Shown in pieces: positions 9,442 to 18,246 of a DNA stretch of 64,000 bases. The stretch covers positions 2,542,001 through 2,606,000 of the forward strand of contig CAVVHH010000002.1 of the NCBI GenBank assembly GCA_963748005.1. Direction: 5' to 3'. The notes beneath the pieces were generated by a model that saw only the letters and a program-made list of their open reading frames with translations, ran no database searches and was not told the origin of the DNA. Made by a program: the position numbers and the translations under genes. The DNA comes from CAILZL01 sp963748005. GTDB taxonomy: Bacteria > Pseudomonadota > Gammaproteobacteria > Steroidobacterales > Steroidobacteraceae. Position 1 is the stretch's first letter; the number at the start of each line of letters is the position of its first letter.

Positions 9442-10250
9442 CATATTTATGCAGGCGAGCTGTACAAAGCCGAGGAAGTTTTGCGCGTAATACTCCCATC
9501 GACACAGGATTCTTCGCTGCCATTGCAACCAGGCGAAGAAGCGTTCGACCAGCCAGCGTCGCTGATAACGGCGCAAGCGCCGTCCATCCTGCGTGGCGTG
9601 TCTCACCCGATTGGTCTTGTGCGGCGCAATCATCTCGATGTCCTGTTCGCGCAACTGCTCATCCAGGGGGTCGGAGTCATAGGCCTTGTCGCCGATCAGA
9701 TTCTCCGGCTTCGCTTCGATCATGTAAAAGTCGAAGCTCAGCTGCACCAGCGTAACTTCGTGATGGTTCGCGGCATGCGTGCTGACCGCCAAGGGCAAGC
9801 CATGGCGATCCACAATCGCCATGATTTTCACGCCTTTGCCCCGCTTGGTTTTGCCAATTTCCTCGCCGCCGCCTTTGGCACTGGCAAACGTGGCATCAAT
9901 GAACGCTTCGCGTTCATCGATCATCCCCTGCTCGCGCAGGTCATTGGCCAGATCCGTCAGCACCGCGCGCAATACTTCATCCCGACACCATTGCTGGAAA
10001 CGCCGATGCACCGTCTTGTAGTTGGGATAGCACTGGGGCAGCAGATGCCATTGCGCGCCGGTGTTCAGAATCCACAACACGCCTTCCAGAACTTTGCGTG
10101 CAGGCACTGGCTTGCGCCCCGGGCGACTTTCTTCAAGGCTCTCCTCGGGAAAGTGCTGCCGTATCCTTGCCCAATGTGCATCGCTTAATTTCAGCATATG
10201 CACGATTCTACATCTTTATGCACGGCAGTTAATTTTGAGATAGGTTCTAG
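9412..10250 (-). mobile_element. IS5-family insertion sequence with CTAG flanks
   Basis: Left end CTAGAACCTATCTCAAA (from 9412) is mirrored by TTTGAGATAGGTTCTAG at the right (to 10250). CTAG flanks both ends and is probably the 4-bp target duplication, with inverted repeats starting AACCTATCTCAAA; a TA duplication gives the same repaired sequence. One transposase gene fills the element. The insertion splits a rhomboid protease gene. The intact ends, the intact transposase and the open target gene suggest a recent event. Confidence 0.9.
9424..10197 (-). CDS. IS5-family DDE transposase
   Basis: 257 aa from ATG 10197 (an in-frame GTG two codons earlier is possible). The N-terminal DUF4096-like helical region (LSDAHWARIRQHFPEE, LWILNTGAQWHLLP) is followed by the DDE catalytic domain: FIDATFASAKGG (first Asp), LIGDKAYDSDPLDEQ (second Asp), and RRYQRRWLVERFFAWLQ (Glu). 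The ending NFLGFVQLACINMLLKRI is typical of the IS427-like subgroup. The stop codon lies in the left inverted repeat. Confidence 0.93.
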   Translation of the reverse strand: MLKLSDAHWARIRQHFPEESLEESRPGRKPVPARKVLEGVLWILNTGAQWHLLPQCYPNYKTVHRRFQQWCRDEVLRAVLTDLANDLREQGMIDEREAFIDATFASAKGGGEEIGKTKRGKGVKIMAIVDRHGLPLAVSTHAANHHEVTLVQLSFDFYMIEAKPENLIGDKAYDSDPLDEQLREQDIEMIAPHKTNRVRHATQDGRRLRRYQRRWLVERFFAWLQWQRRILCRWEYYAQNFLGFVQLACINMLLKRI

Positions 10251-10669
10251 TGTTTGCAGCCAAGCTTGGATGGCCGTCGAGCGAGTCTGCCAGGCAGGAA
10301 CTAAAATACGAACGGGTTGTTGATGGCTTTGCCGAAAAAGAAAAGCAGGCTATCGAACTTGAGCAAAAGATTCTGGCGGCAGTGTCCAATGACGAGAGAT
10401 CAATGGATGCGGCCCGGCAAATAGATGAACAGGTATTGCCGCGATGGCGGGCGTTGGCTGATGAACTGGACGATGCGCCGTTAAGTGTGCAGTCCCGAAG
10501 ATATGGGTTACGCAATGCGGTATTGGCATATTCAAATGTCAGAGTACGTCGTTGTAAAGCCTTGGTAAAAGTCCTGGTCACCAATGGTGAGGCTGATGTT
10601 GCGGAATTGAACGCTGCGAATGCAGCTTTGGAAAATGCTATTGCCGAGATCAGGAAACAAACAAGCTAA
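10250..10669 (+). pseudogene. C-terminal part of the split rhomboid protein
   Basis: 140 codons that continue the rhomboid frame once the IS is removed (codons TTA CTA GTG TTT across the junction). It encodes a soluble, charged, helical tail (ESARQELKYERVVDGFAEKE, ALENAIAEIRKQTS) of unknown function, giving a restored protein of about 500 residues. No ribosome site precedes the fragment, so independent expression is unlikely. Confidence 0.8.
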
Positions 10670-10830
10670 GAGTGAATGGTGCCGGGGGTGTCTCATTGCA
10701 TTTTCTTGCTACGTTTCCCTGCGGCAACTTCAAATCTTCGCACCGGCATCCCCTTTCCCGGTTGACTCTTTGTGTCACCCCAGTAGATTGCAGAATACGC
10801 AGAGAAGTTATCCCCGTTGTGGAGGTTGCT

Positions 10831-11103
10831 ATGTGCCGGAATATCAAAATGCTGTTCAACTTTGCCCCGCCGGCGACCGAGGCAGAAATCAAAGCTTCAG
10901 CATTGCAATTCGTGCGCAAGCTCAGCGGCTTCAATGCACCCTCCAAGATCAATGAAGTGGCGTTCAATCGCGCTGTCGAAGAAGTCAGCGATGCGGCGCG
11001 TCTTCTCATCGGCTCGCTGGTTACGTTGGCTCCGCCAAAAGATCGCGAGATTGAACGGGCAAGGGCGAAAGCAGAGGCCGCGAAACGATTCAGCCGAGCG
11101 TGA
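10831..11103 (+). CDS. DUF2277 family protein
   Basis: 90 aa. ATG 10831 follows GGAGG and begins MCRNIKMLFNFAPPAT, the hallmark of DUF2277, followed by ALQFVRKLSGFNAPSKINEVAF and a basic helical end EIERARAKAEAAKRF. Small cytosolic proteins of this family are widespread, with no firm function known to me. A 5'-truncated second copy lies at 12578-12745. The 150 bases before the start contain a sequence that is repeated in diverged form near 29034-29130. Confidence 0.85.
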   Translation: MCRNIKMLFNFAPPATEAEIKASALQFVRKLSGFNAPSKINEVAFNRAVEEVSDAARLLIGSLVTLAPPKDREIERARAKAEAAKRFSRA

Positions 11104-11150
11104 TTGCACGGCGCGTGGGTTGGGCAAGGTGCGTAACCTGCTAGCTTTCA

Positions 11151-11174
11151 GCAAAAAGGGTGTTTACTCTTCAG
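11151..11174 (+). promoter_or_regulatory. Shared upstream motif, copy B
   Basis: GCAAAAAGGGTGTTTACTCT then TCAG, 22 bases before the start of the VOC gene at 11196. It keeps the A-tract, GGGTG and TAYTCTT parts of the motif seen before other exported genes in this window. Confidence 0.45.
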
Positions 11175-11195
11175 ATCCGTTCTGGTTGGCTATCC

Positions 11196-12002
11196 ATGAA
11201 AACCATCATAAGCCTCGTTCTTGCCGTTCTGATGCCGCTGTCTGCATTTGCGCAGCTGGCGCCACCCAATGCTGCCGGCGTCAGCATGGGGCATGTGCAT
11301 CTCAACGTTTCTGATGTGAACCGCAACCGGCAGCTGTGGATGGATGCGTTCGGTGCGGTGCCGATTACTCGCGAAGGGCTGAGCGGGGTCAAGCTTCCGG
11401 GCATGCTGATTCTGTTCCGCGAACAAAAGCCCTCGGGTGAAACCCATGGCACCGCCGTCGATCACTTCGGACTGCAGGTGCGCAGCCGTGCGCAGGCTAT
11501 CGATATCTGGCGCAAGGCTGGGCTCGAGGTGACGCGGGAGTTTGTCGGCTCGGAAGGCAATCTGAATGCCCACCTGATTACGCCCGATGGCGTCGATGTT
11601 GAAGTCACTGAAGTGCCCGGTCATGGGGACATGGCGACCGCTCACCATCTGCACCTCGCGGCTGCTGATTTTCTGGCGGAGCGCGACTGGTATGTGCGGA
11701 TGTTCTCCGCATCGCCCCGCAAACGTGGAGCCTGGGAGACCGCGGATGTTCCGGGCATCAACCTCAGCTTCATGCCGCCGGCGGAGGGCAGTGCGCCGCT
11801 GGTGGCCACGCGTGGCAGGGCAGTGGACCATATCGGCTTCGAGGTCAGGAACCTGGAGGCATTCTGCCGGCAGCTGGAAGCAAAGGGCGTGCACTTCGAG
11901 CGGCCCTATAGCAAGAACGAAAAGCTCGGGCTGGGTATCGCGTTTCTCTCAGCTCCAGCCGGCACCCTGATCGAGCTGACCGAGGGCCTCGGGCAGTATT
12001 AG
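11196..12002 (+). CDS. Exported two-domain VOC (glyoxalase/dioxygenase fold) protein
   Basis: 268 aa. Start 11196 gives a Sec signal (MKTIISLVLAVLMPLSAFAQ); the ATG at 11160 overlaps the upstream motif and is rejected. Two vicinal-oxygen-chelate modules are visible: residues 28-135 (GHVHLNVSDVNRNRQLWMDAFG, DHFGLQVRSRAQAIDIWRKAG) and 145-268 (AHHLHLAAADFLAERDWYVRMF, DHIGFEVRNLEAFCRQLEAKG, LIELTEGLG). Metal ligands are probably the His residues in GHVH, DHFG and DHIG and the Glu near the end. The family includes extradiol dioxygenases, glyoxalases and isomerases; the reaction here is unknown. Confidence 0.82.
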   Translation: MKTIISLVLAVLMPLSAFAQLAPPNAAGVSMGHVHLNVSDVNRNRQLWMDAFGAVPITREGLSGVKLPGMLILFREQKPSGETHGTAVDHFGLQVRSRAQAIDIWRKAGLEVTREFVGSEGNLNAHLITPDGVDVEVTEVPGHGDMATAHHLHLAAADFLAERDWYVRMFSASPRKRGAWETADVPGINLSFMPPAEGSAPLVATRGRAVDHIGFEVRNLEAFCRQLEAKGVHFERPYSKNEKLGLGIAFLSAPAGTLIELTEGLGQY

Positions 12003-12181
12003 TTCCGCTTGTCCGGTTTCCAGTACGCGAGCTGTGCCGGGTGTCGGATCGCAGGTATTGGCTCAGCCTACTGAACCCACGACGCAGATAACTTCGACCC
12101 TTCGGCTCGCCACAGTTTGGCTTTGGTTTTCTTTGAGCTATACATCGCCTAGCGTAAAACTCAGAACTTGTGAGAGGCCTT

Positions 12182-12574
12182 ATGTCTGATCAGAATGTTA
12201 CCTCTGAGACCAGCCCTGTGTGGGGCAATCATGTGACGGCTCCCGATACACCTGAAGGCTTCACGTTTCGTACAACTTACCCCACCAACCCAGATGGCGT
12301 TGAGGTGATGCTGGAGCGCTGGAAGGCCGGCACAGAGGAACCGCCGCACTCTCATCCTGGCGATGATATGACCGTTGTTGTGGAAGGTAAGATGTCGCTT
12401 CAGTTTTACAAGAAAGAGGCCACAGGATTGGTCCCGGACGGGGACAGGATCTTTTTGCATAAAGGAGAGACTGGCTACGTTCGTGCTGGAAGAATTCACG
12501 ACGCCCAATACCTTGAAGATTGCAAGCTGGTCTATGTCCACAACGGAGCGTTCGGATTTCAATTGCTGGCGTGA
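12182..12574 (+). CDS. Cupin-domain protein
   Basis: 130 aa from ATG 12182 with GAGAGG upstream. The single cupin fold has motif 1 as EPPHSHPGDDMTVVVEGKM and a later HDAQYLEDCKLVYVHNGAFG. Two His in motif 1 could bind a metal. There is no signal peptide, unlike most neighbours. The substrate is unknown. Its stop lies only four bases before the truncated DUF2277 copy, so the gene sits at a rearrangement joint. Confidence 0.8.
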   Translation: MSDQNVTSETSPVWGNHVTAPDTPEGFTFRTTYPTNPDGVEVMLERWKAGTEEPPHSHPGDDMTVVVEGKMSLQFYKKEATGLVPDGDRIFLHKGETGYVRAGRIHDAQYLEDCKLVYVHNGAFGFQLLA

Positions 12575-12577
12575 ACG

Positions 12578-12745
12578 GCGCCCTCAAAGGTCAATGAAGT
12601 AGCGTTCAACCGCGCTGTCGAACAGGTCAGCGACGCGGCGCGCATTCTCATAGCCTCTCTCGTCACTCTGGCTCCGCCACGAGATCGAGAGATTGAACGG
12701 GCAAGGGCAAAAGCAGAGGCCGCAAAACGATTCAGCCGAGCGTGA
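12578..12745 (+). pseudogene. 5'-truncated copy of the DUF2277 gene
   Basis: 56 codons reading APSKVNEVAFNRAVEQVSDA and ending KAEAAKRFSRA-stop. They are nearly identical to the last 60% of the intact DUF2277 gene 1.7 kb upstream. The N-terminal half (MCRNIK onward) is absent and the cupin gene ends in its place. Nucleotide identity is high over the shared part, so the duplication is fairly recent or was kept similar by conversion. Confidence 0.88.
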
Positions 12746-12749
12746 GAAA

Positions 12750-14624
12750 ATGTCTTCATACTTCAGCACGATCAGAGTGAGTACCATCACGCCCATGCGC
12801 ATTTTCTTCCTTGCAACGTTATCGCTGGGCCTGATGGCCCTCTCTGCGCAGGCACAGAATAGAATTGCCGTGGCGCGAGTATTTGGCTATCCCGGCGAGG
12901 TCGGGCTTTTCATCGCCAATTCAGACGGCAGCGAGGAGCGTCCGCTGCTCGCCGGCTCCGTGGAATCGGATTACGACCCGGCCTGGGCTCCGGATGGATC
13001 GTCCATTGTTTTCACGTCGGACCGCGCCGGTTCTGCGGAGTTGTTCCGGGTAAAGCCAGACGGTACGGACATCGAGCGGTTAACCAGCAACGCCGCCTTC
13101 GATGATCAGGCGGCATTCTCCCCAGACAGCAAGCAACTTGTTTTCGTAAGCACGCGAAACGGCGGATTTGCCACTCTGTGGATCATGGACCTCTCCACAA
13201 AGAAGGCCAAAGCGCTCACCAAAGTCAGCAACGGCAAGGGCGGCGACTTCCGTCCTTCCTGGTCGCCGGACGGCAAATGGATCGCCTTCTCCTCCAGCCG
13301 GAATCACGATGCTCCCTTCGCGCATGGCCGTTGGGAGCGCTTGCAGATCGCCGACATCTTTATCATTCATCCGGACGGTTCCGGTCTCAGGAAACTGTCC
13401 AGCGAGAGCTTCTGCGGCAGTCCCAAGTGGACGTCGGACAGCCGCCGCGTTGTCGCCTATTGCATGGACCCTGAGCAAATGGCCAACCGCTGGGTCCGCG
13501 CCATGAACGGAACCGATACGAAACTGATTTCCATCGATATCGACAAGGGTGTTGCTACCGAGCTGCGCGCCGAGTCCGGCACGAAGATCAATCCGGCAGC
13601 GCTGACCGGGGACGATGTCGGCTATGTGATAAGAGATATCGCCGCTCCTGGTGGCATTTACTATCTCAGTGGCAAGCGCGGGCCGAAAGGCAACATCCGT
13701 ACTGCATCCTGGTCGCCCGATGGCCAGCAGGTGGTATTTCAAAGAGTCATCGATGTTCCGCGTATTGGACTGAAGCCAACTTACACAGCGAACCCAAAAT
13801 ACAGCCTGAGTCTCACTGCCTCGCCCTTGCCAGCCTTCGATTCTTCCGGCGCAAGTTTTATATCAACCAGCAGTGCAGTCGGCGCGGCGGGTCTGATGAT
13901 CACCAACGCAGCGACCGGGCAGTCGAAGATGCTGTATCAGGAAAAAAACCGGGGTGTATTGGCGCCGCAATGGTCGCCGGCGGGTGACAAGATTGTCTTC
14001 GGTATTGGACCGTTTGGCGCCTTCTTCCACGCCTTTAACGAGCTGTTTCTGAAACCCGCCGATCGCATTGATGGGGGCGGACAGATTGCCATCATCAACG
14101 CGGATGGAAGCGGCTATCAGGAACTGACTTCAGGCGCTTCGAACAGCTCATTTCCTTCCTTCTCACCTGACGGCAAACGCCTGGTGTATCGCGAGTTCGA
14201 CAAGGACAGCTACGGCTTGCGTATTCTGAATCTGGAATCCAGAGCGATCAGCAAACTCACCGATCAGTACGACAACTTTCCGCTATGGTCGCCGCGCGGC
14301 GACTTGATCATGTTCGCGCGCCAGATCGACAAGGCTTACGAGATATTCACCATCAAGCCAGGCGGAAGTGGTCTGAAGCAGCTGACCCATACGCACGGCA
14401 ATGATGCGCACATGGCCTGGTCCCCCGATGGAGAATCGATCGCTTTCAGCAGCTCACGCATGGGTTTCAAGGACGAAGCCGTCTACACCGACTCGCCACA
14501 ACCCTACGGCGAGATCTTCGTCATGCGTTATGACGGGACGCACGTCGAGCAACTGACAGATAATCAGTGGGAAGAAGGTACGCCCTCGTGGCAACCCGCG
14601 GCGAAGGCCTCCACGCGGAAATAG
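12750..14624 (+). CDS. Exported PD40/TolB-like beta-propeller protein
   Basis: 624 aa from ATG 12750; an inner ATG at 12795 starts exactly at a signal peptide (MRIFFLATLSLGLMALSAQA) and may be the real start. Many PD40 blades recur: WAPDGSSIVFTSDR, FSPDSKQLVFVSTR, WSPDGKWIAFSSSR, WSPAGDKIVFG, FSPDGKRLVYREFD, WSPDGESIAFSSSR. TolB-type propellers bind partners or sit beside peptidases; no peptidase domain is present. It is a paralogue of 29305-31164. Confidence 0.82.
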   Translation: MSSYFSTIRVSTITPMRIFFLATLSLGLMALSAQAQNRIAVARVFGYPGEVGLFIANSDGSEERPLLAGSVESDYDPAWAPDGSSIVFTSDRAGSAELFRVKPDGTDIERLTSNAAFDDQAAFSPDSKQLVFVSTRNGGFATLWIMDLSTKKAKALTKVSNGKGGDFRPSWSPDGKWIAFSSSRNHDAPFAHGRWERLQIADIFIIHPDGSGLRKLSSESFCGSPKWTSDSRRVVAYCMDPEQMANRWVRAMNGTDTKLISIDIDKGVATELRAESGTKINPAALTGDDVGYVIRDIAAPGGIYYLSGKRGPKGNIRTASWSPDGQQVVFQRVIDVPRIGLKPTYTANPKYSLSLTASPLPAFDSSGASFISTSSAVGAAGLMITNAATGQSKMLYQEKNRGVLAPQWSPAGDKIVFGIGPFGAFFHAFNELFLKPADRIDGGGQIAIINADGSGYQELTSGASNSSFPSFSPDGKRLVYREFDKDSYGLRILNLESRAISKLTDQYDNFPLWSPRGDLIMFARQIDKAYEIFTIKPGGSGLKQLTHTHGNDAHMAWSPDGESIAFSSSRMGFKDEAVYTDSPQPYGEIFVMRYDGTHVEQLTDNQWEEGTPSWQPAAKASTRK

Positions 14625-15193
14625 CCGGCTCACTTCTCGTGCGGCTTGATCGTTCGCAACAATAGTCAGTCAGTGGCGTAGAGCACCTTCTCGTAGGCTC
14701 TCTAGCCACCCTCAGCATGTCACGCAGCATGTCACGGGGTCAGGTCTTGCTTCTTGCCTCATGCGAGCGGTCTTGAGCTTGGAAGGCGATCGCGCTAATT
14801 ATTGAACGACACGTTGAGGCCGTAGAAAAACCCCCGGCCGCGAGATGCTTTCAATAGGAAGCGATATGGGGCACGATGCTTTTGAAAGTAACGTTGCTGT
14901 TCGGCTGAACCGAGAAAATTCACCACAGTCGACGATCGTGACGCAGGGTGGAGCGAAAATATGGACCGAGGAATTCTTCGAAAAAGCGTTGAGTCCGAAA
15001 AGCACCTACGTTTTCGACTTTTTCTACAGTCTCGTTAGATATGATGGGGATGTCCAGGCAATAAGTTAAGCAGGGAGCTCCTTTCGTTACGCATGGATTT
15101 GCCAGGAAGTTGGTCCGAAGGTTAGGATCGCTGCATGTCTTGATATAACAACGGGACATTAAAATAACTATTCGGGATCCAGGGAACTGCATT
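14625..15193. other. Long gap with a possible TonB-receptor remnant
   Basis: No intact gene is supported here. A tandem CAGCATGTCACG repeat lies near 14715-14737. The stretch 14795-14926 on the minus strand may be the end of a TonB-dependent receptor and is listed separately. A short plus-strand open frame at 14845-15069 has no ribosome site or recognisable motif. Confidence 0.5.
14795..14926 (-). pseudogene. Possible C-terminal remnant of a TonB-dependent receptor
   Basis: Read on the minus strand, the frame ends KASRGRGFFYGLNVSFNN-stop, preceded by NFLGSAEQQRYFQKHRAPYR. A basic/Gly turn followed by a final amphipathic strand ending near Phe is the usual end of an outer-membrane beta-barrel receptor. 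Upstream of about 14930 the frame stays open but no longer looks like a receptor, so only the last strand or two may remain. The evidence is a short motif only. Confidence 0.3.
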
Positions 15194-17974
15194 ATGCATC
15201 GGAACGTTGTGCGCGCCTTGATTGGCGCTGTTCTCCATGTCTTGCTCGTGACGGCCGCATCGGCGGGTGTGAACAGCTGGACAATCAAGGGACCTTCTGG
15301 TGGGTTCTTTCGCGACATCGAAGCCAGTCCCACTAATTCAAATGTCTTTTATGCCGCTTATGGCCGTGCGGTTTTTCGTTCCACTGATGGCGGCGCCTCG
15401 TGGCAAGTAAGTCGCGACTTCGTCGGCGAGGCGGTTGATATCGCAGTGGATCCGACCGATGGCAATCGCTTGTATGTGGCAGTGCTAAATGATGGTCTGT
15501 TCCGGAGTGAAGACGGCGGTCAGACGTTCAGCGCCATTGCACTTTCCAATTCGCAGATATGGTCGGTAGGCGTCGGCGGTGCAGATGGGAAGACGGTCTA
15601 CTACGCTACGGGCAGCGGCGCCTTTTTCCGCAGTACTGATCGTGGTGCGAATTGGACAACACGGACTTCCACATTCCCCACGCTCACCAATCTTCTGATT
15701 GAAGGAACGAATGGCGAGTCCATTCTTGCCATTCATGGTACGAACTTGGTTCGTAGCACCGACAGTGGTGGAACCTGGAGTGATGTTTCTTACAGCGGAT
15801 CGTCCATTTCCGCTTACGCCTTAGTCAGAGTAGCGGCGAATACATTGGCTGTGGCAACTAATTCAGGCATTTTCATCTCAAGCAACGATGGCGCCTCTTG
15901 GACTGTCGCCTTGGGCGGCTCTTACAACAGCCTGGCAGTTGACTCAGCGTCACCGGGCACTATTTATGCTGGTAATTACGGTACCCAGGCCTTGGTACGC
16001 AGTACCAATTCAGGAACCAACTGGGCTTCGTTTGGTTCTGCAGTGCCGTCCGGTGTATCCAAGCTGCTGGTTGCGGGTTCGCGCTTTTTGACTGCAAGCC
16101 AGCAGGGCGTGCAGCTCTCTACCAATAGCGCGGTCACCTGGGTCGAAGCAGCGCCCGGACCCATAGGCTCTTCAGCAACCCTTGCAACCACACTGGCTGC
16201 GAACTCGAAGATCTATGCATTCACCGCGGACGGCACAGGCGGCCTTTTTGCCAGCAGCAATGATTCCAGCTGGCAGCGGCTAAGGCTGCCAAGTTCGAGT
16301 TTGGGTCAGACTAGCATGGCGGTGAAGCCCGGCGACCCACAGACCATATATCTGGCCGCATTCAGTGGCGTTTTTCGTTCCATCGATGGCGGCAGCAACT
16401 GGTCCACCATCGGCACCGGTATAAGTGGAGTCTTCAAGACGGCCATGGCGATCGATCCCGCCAATCCATCAATCATGTATGCCGCGGCTTCCGCCGGCAG
16501 TCTCACGCCGACTGCTTATCTGTATCGAAGTACGGATAGCGGTGTGAGCTGGAGCCCTTACAGCGTCGATCTGCCGGCTGTGTACGGCTTGCAGCTCGTC
16601 ATCGATCCCGCCAATTCAGCTCGCATGTACCTTGCTGGATATCAAGGGTTCGGTCCCTCAGGTCGCGGTGGGTTCTACAGATCAATCGATGGTGGCCTGC
16701 ACTGGTCGCAAACTGCATTCGCCGGCCTGGATGTTCGTCGTATCGCCATCGATCCAAGCGACTCGAATCGAATCTACGCGGTGACTGCAACGGGGTTGCA
16801 GGTCAGCACCGACGGCGGCACCTCCTTTGTACAGAACATACCTTTTTCAACTATCACCAACCAATATGGCGCTGCCATAGCAATCGATCCGGTGGTGCCG
16901 ATGACCCTCTACGCTGCCAGTTACGACCCGGGCAACAGTTCATCCGTTCCTCAGGCGGGGTCATACGTGTTGCGTTCCGTGGATCGTGGGCAGACGTGGG
17001 AAACATTGCGTGCTCCAAACGATGGCGCACGTTGGTATGCAGGTGATCTTGTGCTTGATCCGGGCACGCCCAGTTTGATCTATTTGAATACCAGCGTACG
17101 TGGTGTGGCGACGTACGAAATAGTTAATGATCTTGCCGTCTCGATTCTTGGGCACTCGGGGATTCGCGCTACTGGCGTGGCCTCAACATTCACGCTCAAG
17201 GCCGATAACCTCAGTGCCCTTGCAGCGACCAATACGCGCATTGCAGCGACGCTGCCGGCAGGACTTACCAATGTTTCAGCTTCAGTGAGCGGCGGTAGCT
17301 GCAATCTATCAGCAGTAAATCTTCTGTGCATGGTGCCAGTACTGCGCGGCGCGCAATCGGTCAGCATTGTCGTTTCATATACTCCGCCCTCGACAATGGC
17401 CATACCGGTTTCGGCAACGGTTACCGCCCATGAGCGTGATGTGGAGACAACCAACAATACCGCTCAGGCGACAGCGGCCACAGGTGAAGTCGTTGACCTG
17501 CGCGTAACAGTCACGCCTTCGGGTAGCATGGTGAATCGGGGCGACAATGTGACGTATACCGTGCAGATCTCGAACGGCGGTCCCATTGCGGCGAGCGCGG
17601 CAACCCTTACATTTACTGCAGCCTCTGGCTTGTCATTGGGCACTGCTCCGACGGATTGCACTGGCTCTGCTTTGCAGCTCACCTGCAATGTTGGGGGTCT
17701 CGCCGTTGGAACATCACGATCCTTCACAGTCTCGGCTACTGCCAGCGAGACCGGTACATTGATTGCCTCAGCCAGCGTTGCGGCCGCATCGACTGCAGTC
17801 GATGCGGATGCTTCCAATAACAGCACGACCACAACCATCAATGTGCAGGCACCGAGCACCGGCGGCGGGAGTGGCGGAGGCGGCGGCGGAAGCTTTGCAT
17901 TGCAGCTGATAAACCTATTGATGCTGCTTGCAATGCTCAGGAACAGCAAAGGAGTGCGAGCCAGTCTGCACTGA
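15194..17974 (+). CDS. Secreted BNR/sortilin-like propeller protein with DUF11 domains and Gly-rich tail
   Basis: 926 aa; AGGGAA precedes ATG 15194. The signal peptide ends near AASAG. Residues 30-620 carry repeated Asp-box-like blades (FRSTDGGASWQVS, FRSEDGGQTFSAI, FRSTDRGANWTTR, FRSIDGGSNWSTIG, YRSIDGGLHWSQT, LRSVDRGQTWETL). Two DUF11-like beta-sandwich repeats follow (RVTVTPSGSMVNRGDNVTYT). The C-terminus is GGGSGGGGGGSF, a hydrophobic helix LINLLMLLAML, then RNSKGVR, which resembles a GlyGly-CTERM sorting tail. A surface or secreted role is likely; no enzyme motif is seen. It shares the GGGGSF tail start with the 6140-8020 product. Confidence 0.82.
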   Translation: MHRNVVRALIGAVLHVLLVTAASAGVNSWTIKGPSGGFFRDIEASPTNSNVFYAAYGRAVFRSTDGGASWQVSRDFVGEAVDIAVDPTDGNRLYVAVLNDGLFRSEDGGQTFSAIALSNSQIWSVGVGGADGKTVYYATGSGAFFRSTDRGANWTTRTSTFPTLTNLLIEGTNGESILAIHGTNLVRSTDSGGTWSDVSYSGSSISAYALVRVAANTLAVATNSGIFISSNDGASWTVALGGSYNSLAVDSASPGTIYAGNYGTQALVRSTNSGTNWASFGSAVPSGVSKLLVAGSRFLTASQQGVQLSTNSAVTWVEAAPGPIGSSATLATTLAANSKIYAFTADGTGGLFASSNDSSWQRLRLPSSSLGQTSMAVKPGDPQTIYLAAFSGVFRSIDGGSNWSTIGTGISGVFKTAMAIDPANPSIMYAAASAGSLTPTAYLYRSTDSGVSWSPYSVDLPAVYGLQLVIDPANSARMYLAGYQGFGPSGRGGFYRSIDGGLHWSQTAFAGLDVRRIAIDPSDSNRIYAVTATGLQVSTDGGTSFVQNIPFSTITNQYGAAIAIDPVVPMTLYAASYDPGNSSSVPQAGSYVLRSVDRGQTWETLRAPNDGARWYAGDLVLDPGTPSLIYLNTSVRGVATYEIVNDLAVSILGHSGIRATGVASTFTLKADNLSALAATNTRIAATLPAGLTNVSASVSGGSCNLSAVNLLCMVPVLRGAQSVSIVVSYTPPSTMAIPVSATVTAHERDVETTNNTAQATAATGEVVDLRVTVTPSGSMVNRGDNVTYTVQISNGGPIAASAATLTFTAASGLSLGTAPTDCTGSALQLTCNVGGLAVGTSRSFTVSATASETGTLIASASVAAASTAVDADASNNSTTTTINVQAPSTGGGSGGGGGGSFALQLINLLMLLAMLRNSKGVRASLH

Positions 17975-18246
17975 CGATCAATTTAGTCGCCAATGGCTGT
18001 TGCGGCGAACCATAGAAAGAAGAATATCAGCATCGCTGGTGTATACAGCGTTGCATTTTGTTGGAAAAAGCATCGCTGAGCCCTCGATTCGCATGTTGGC
18101 ATTTATAGGCAACGTAAGAAGATCAGTGCCGCGGCGTCAGAGCAGGGTACCCTCGCATCCTGCGCCTGCTGAACAGTGCCGGGTGCGGCTTCGTGGGCAT
18201 AGAACGCGATATTCAATCGACGATATTCATTGACGGAGGATCACCT

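Noticed and set aside
14845..15069. 74-codon plus-strand frame before the BNR propeller gene
   Set aside because: No ribosome site, no domain, and it overlaps the possible receptor remnant on the other strand.
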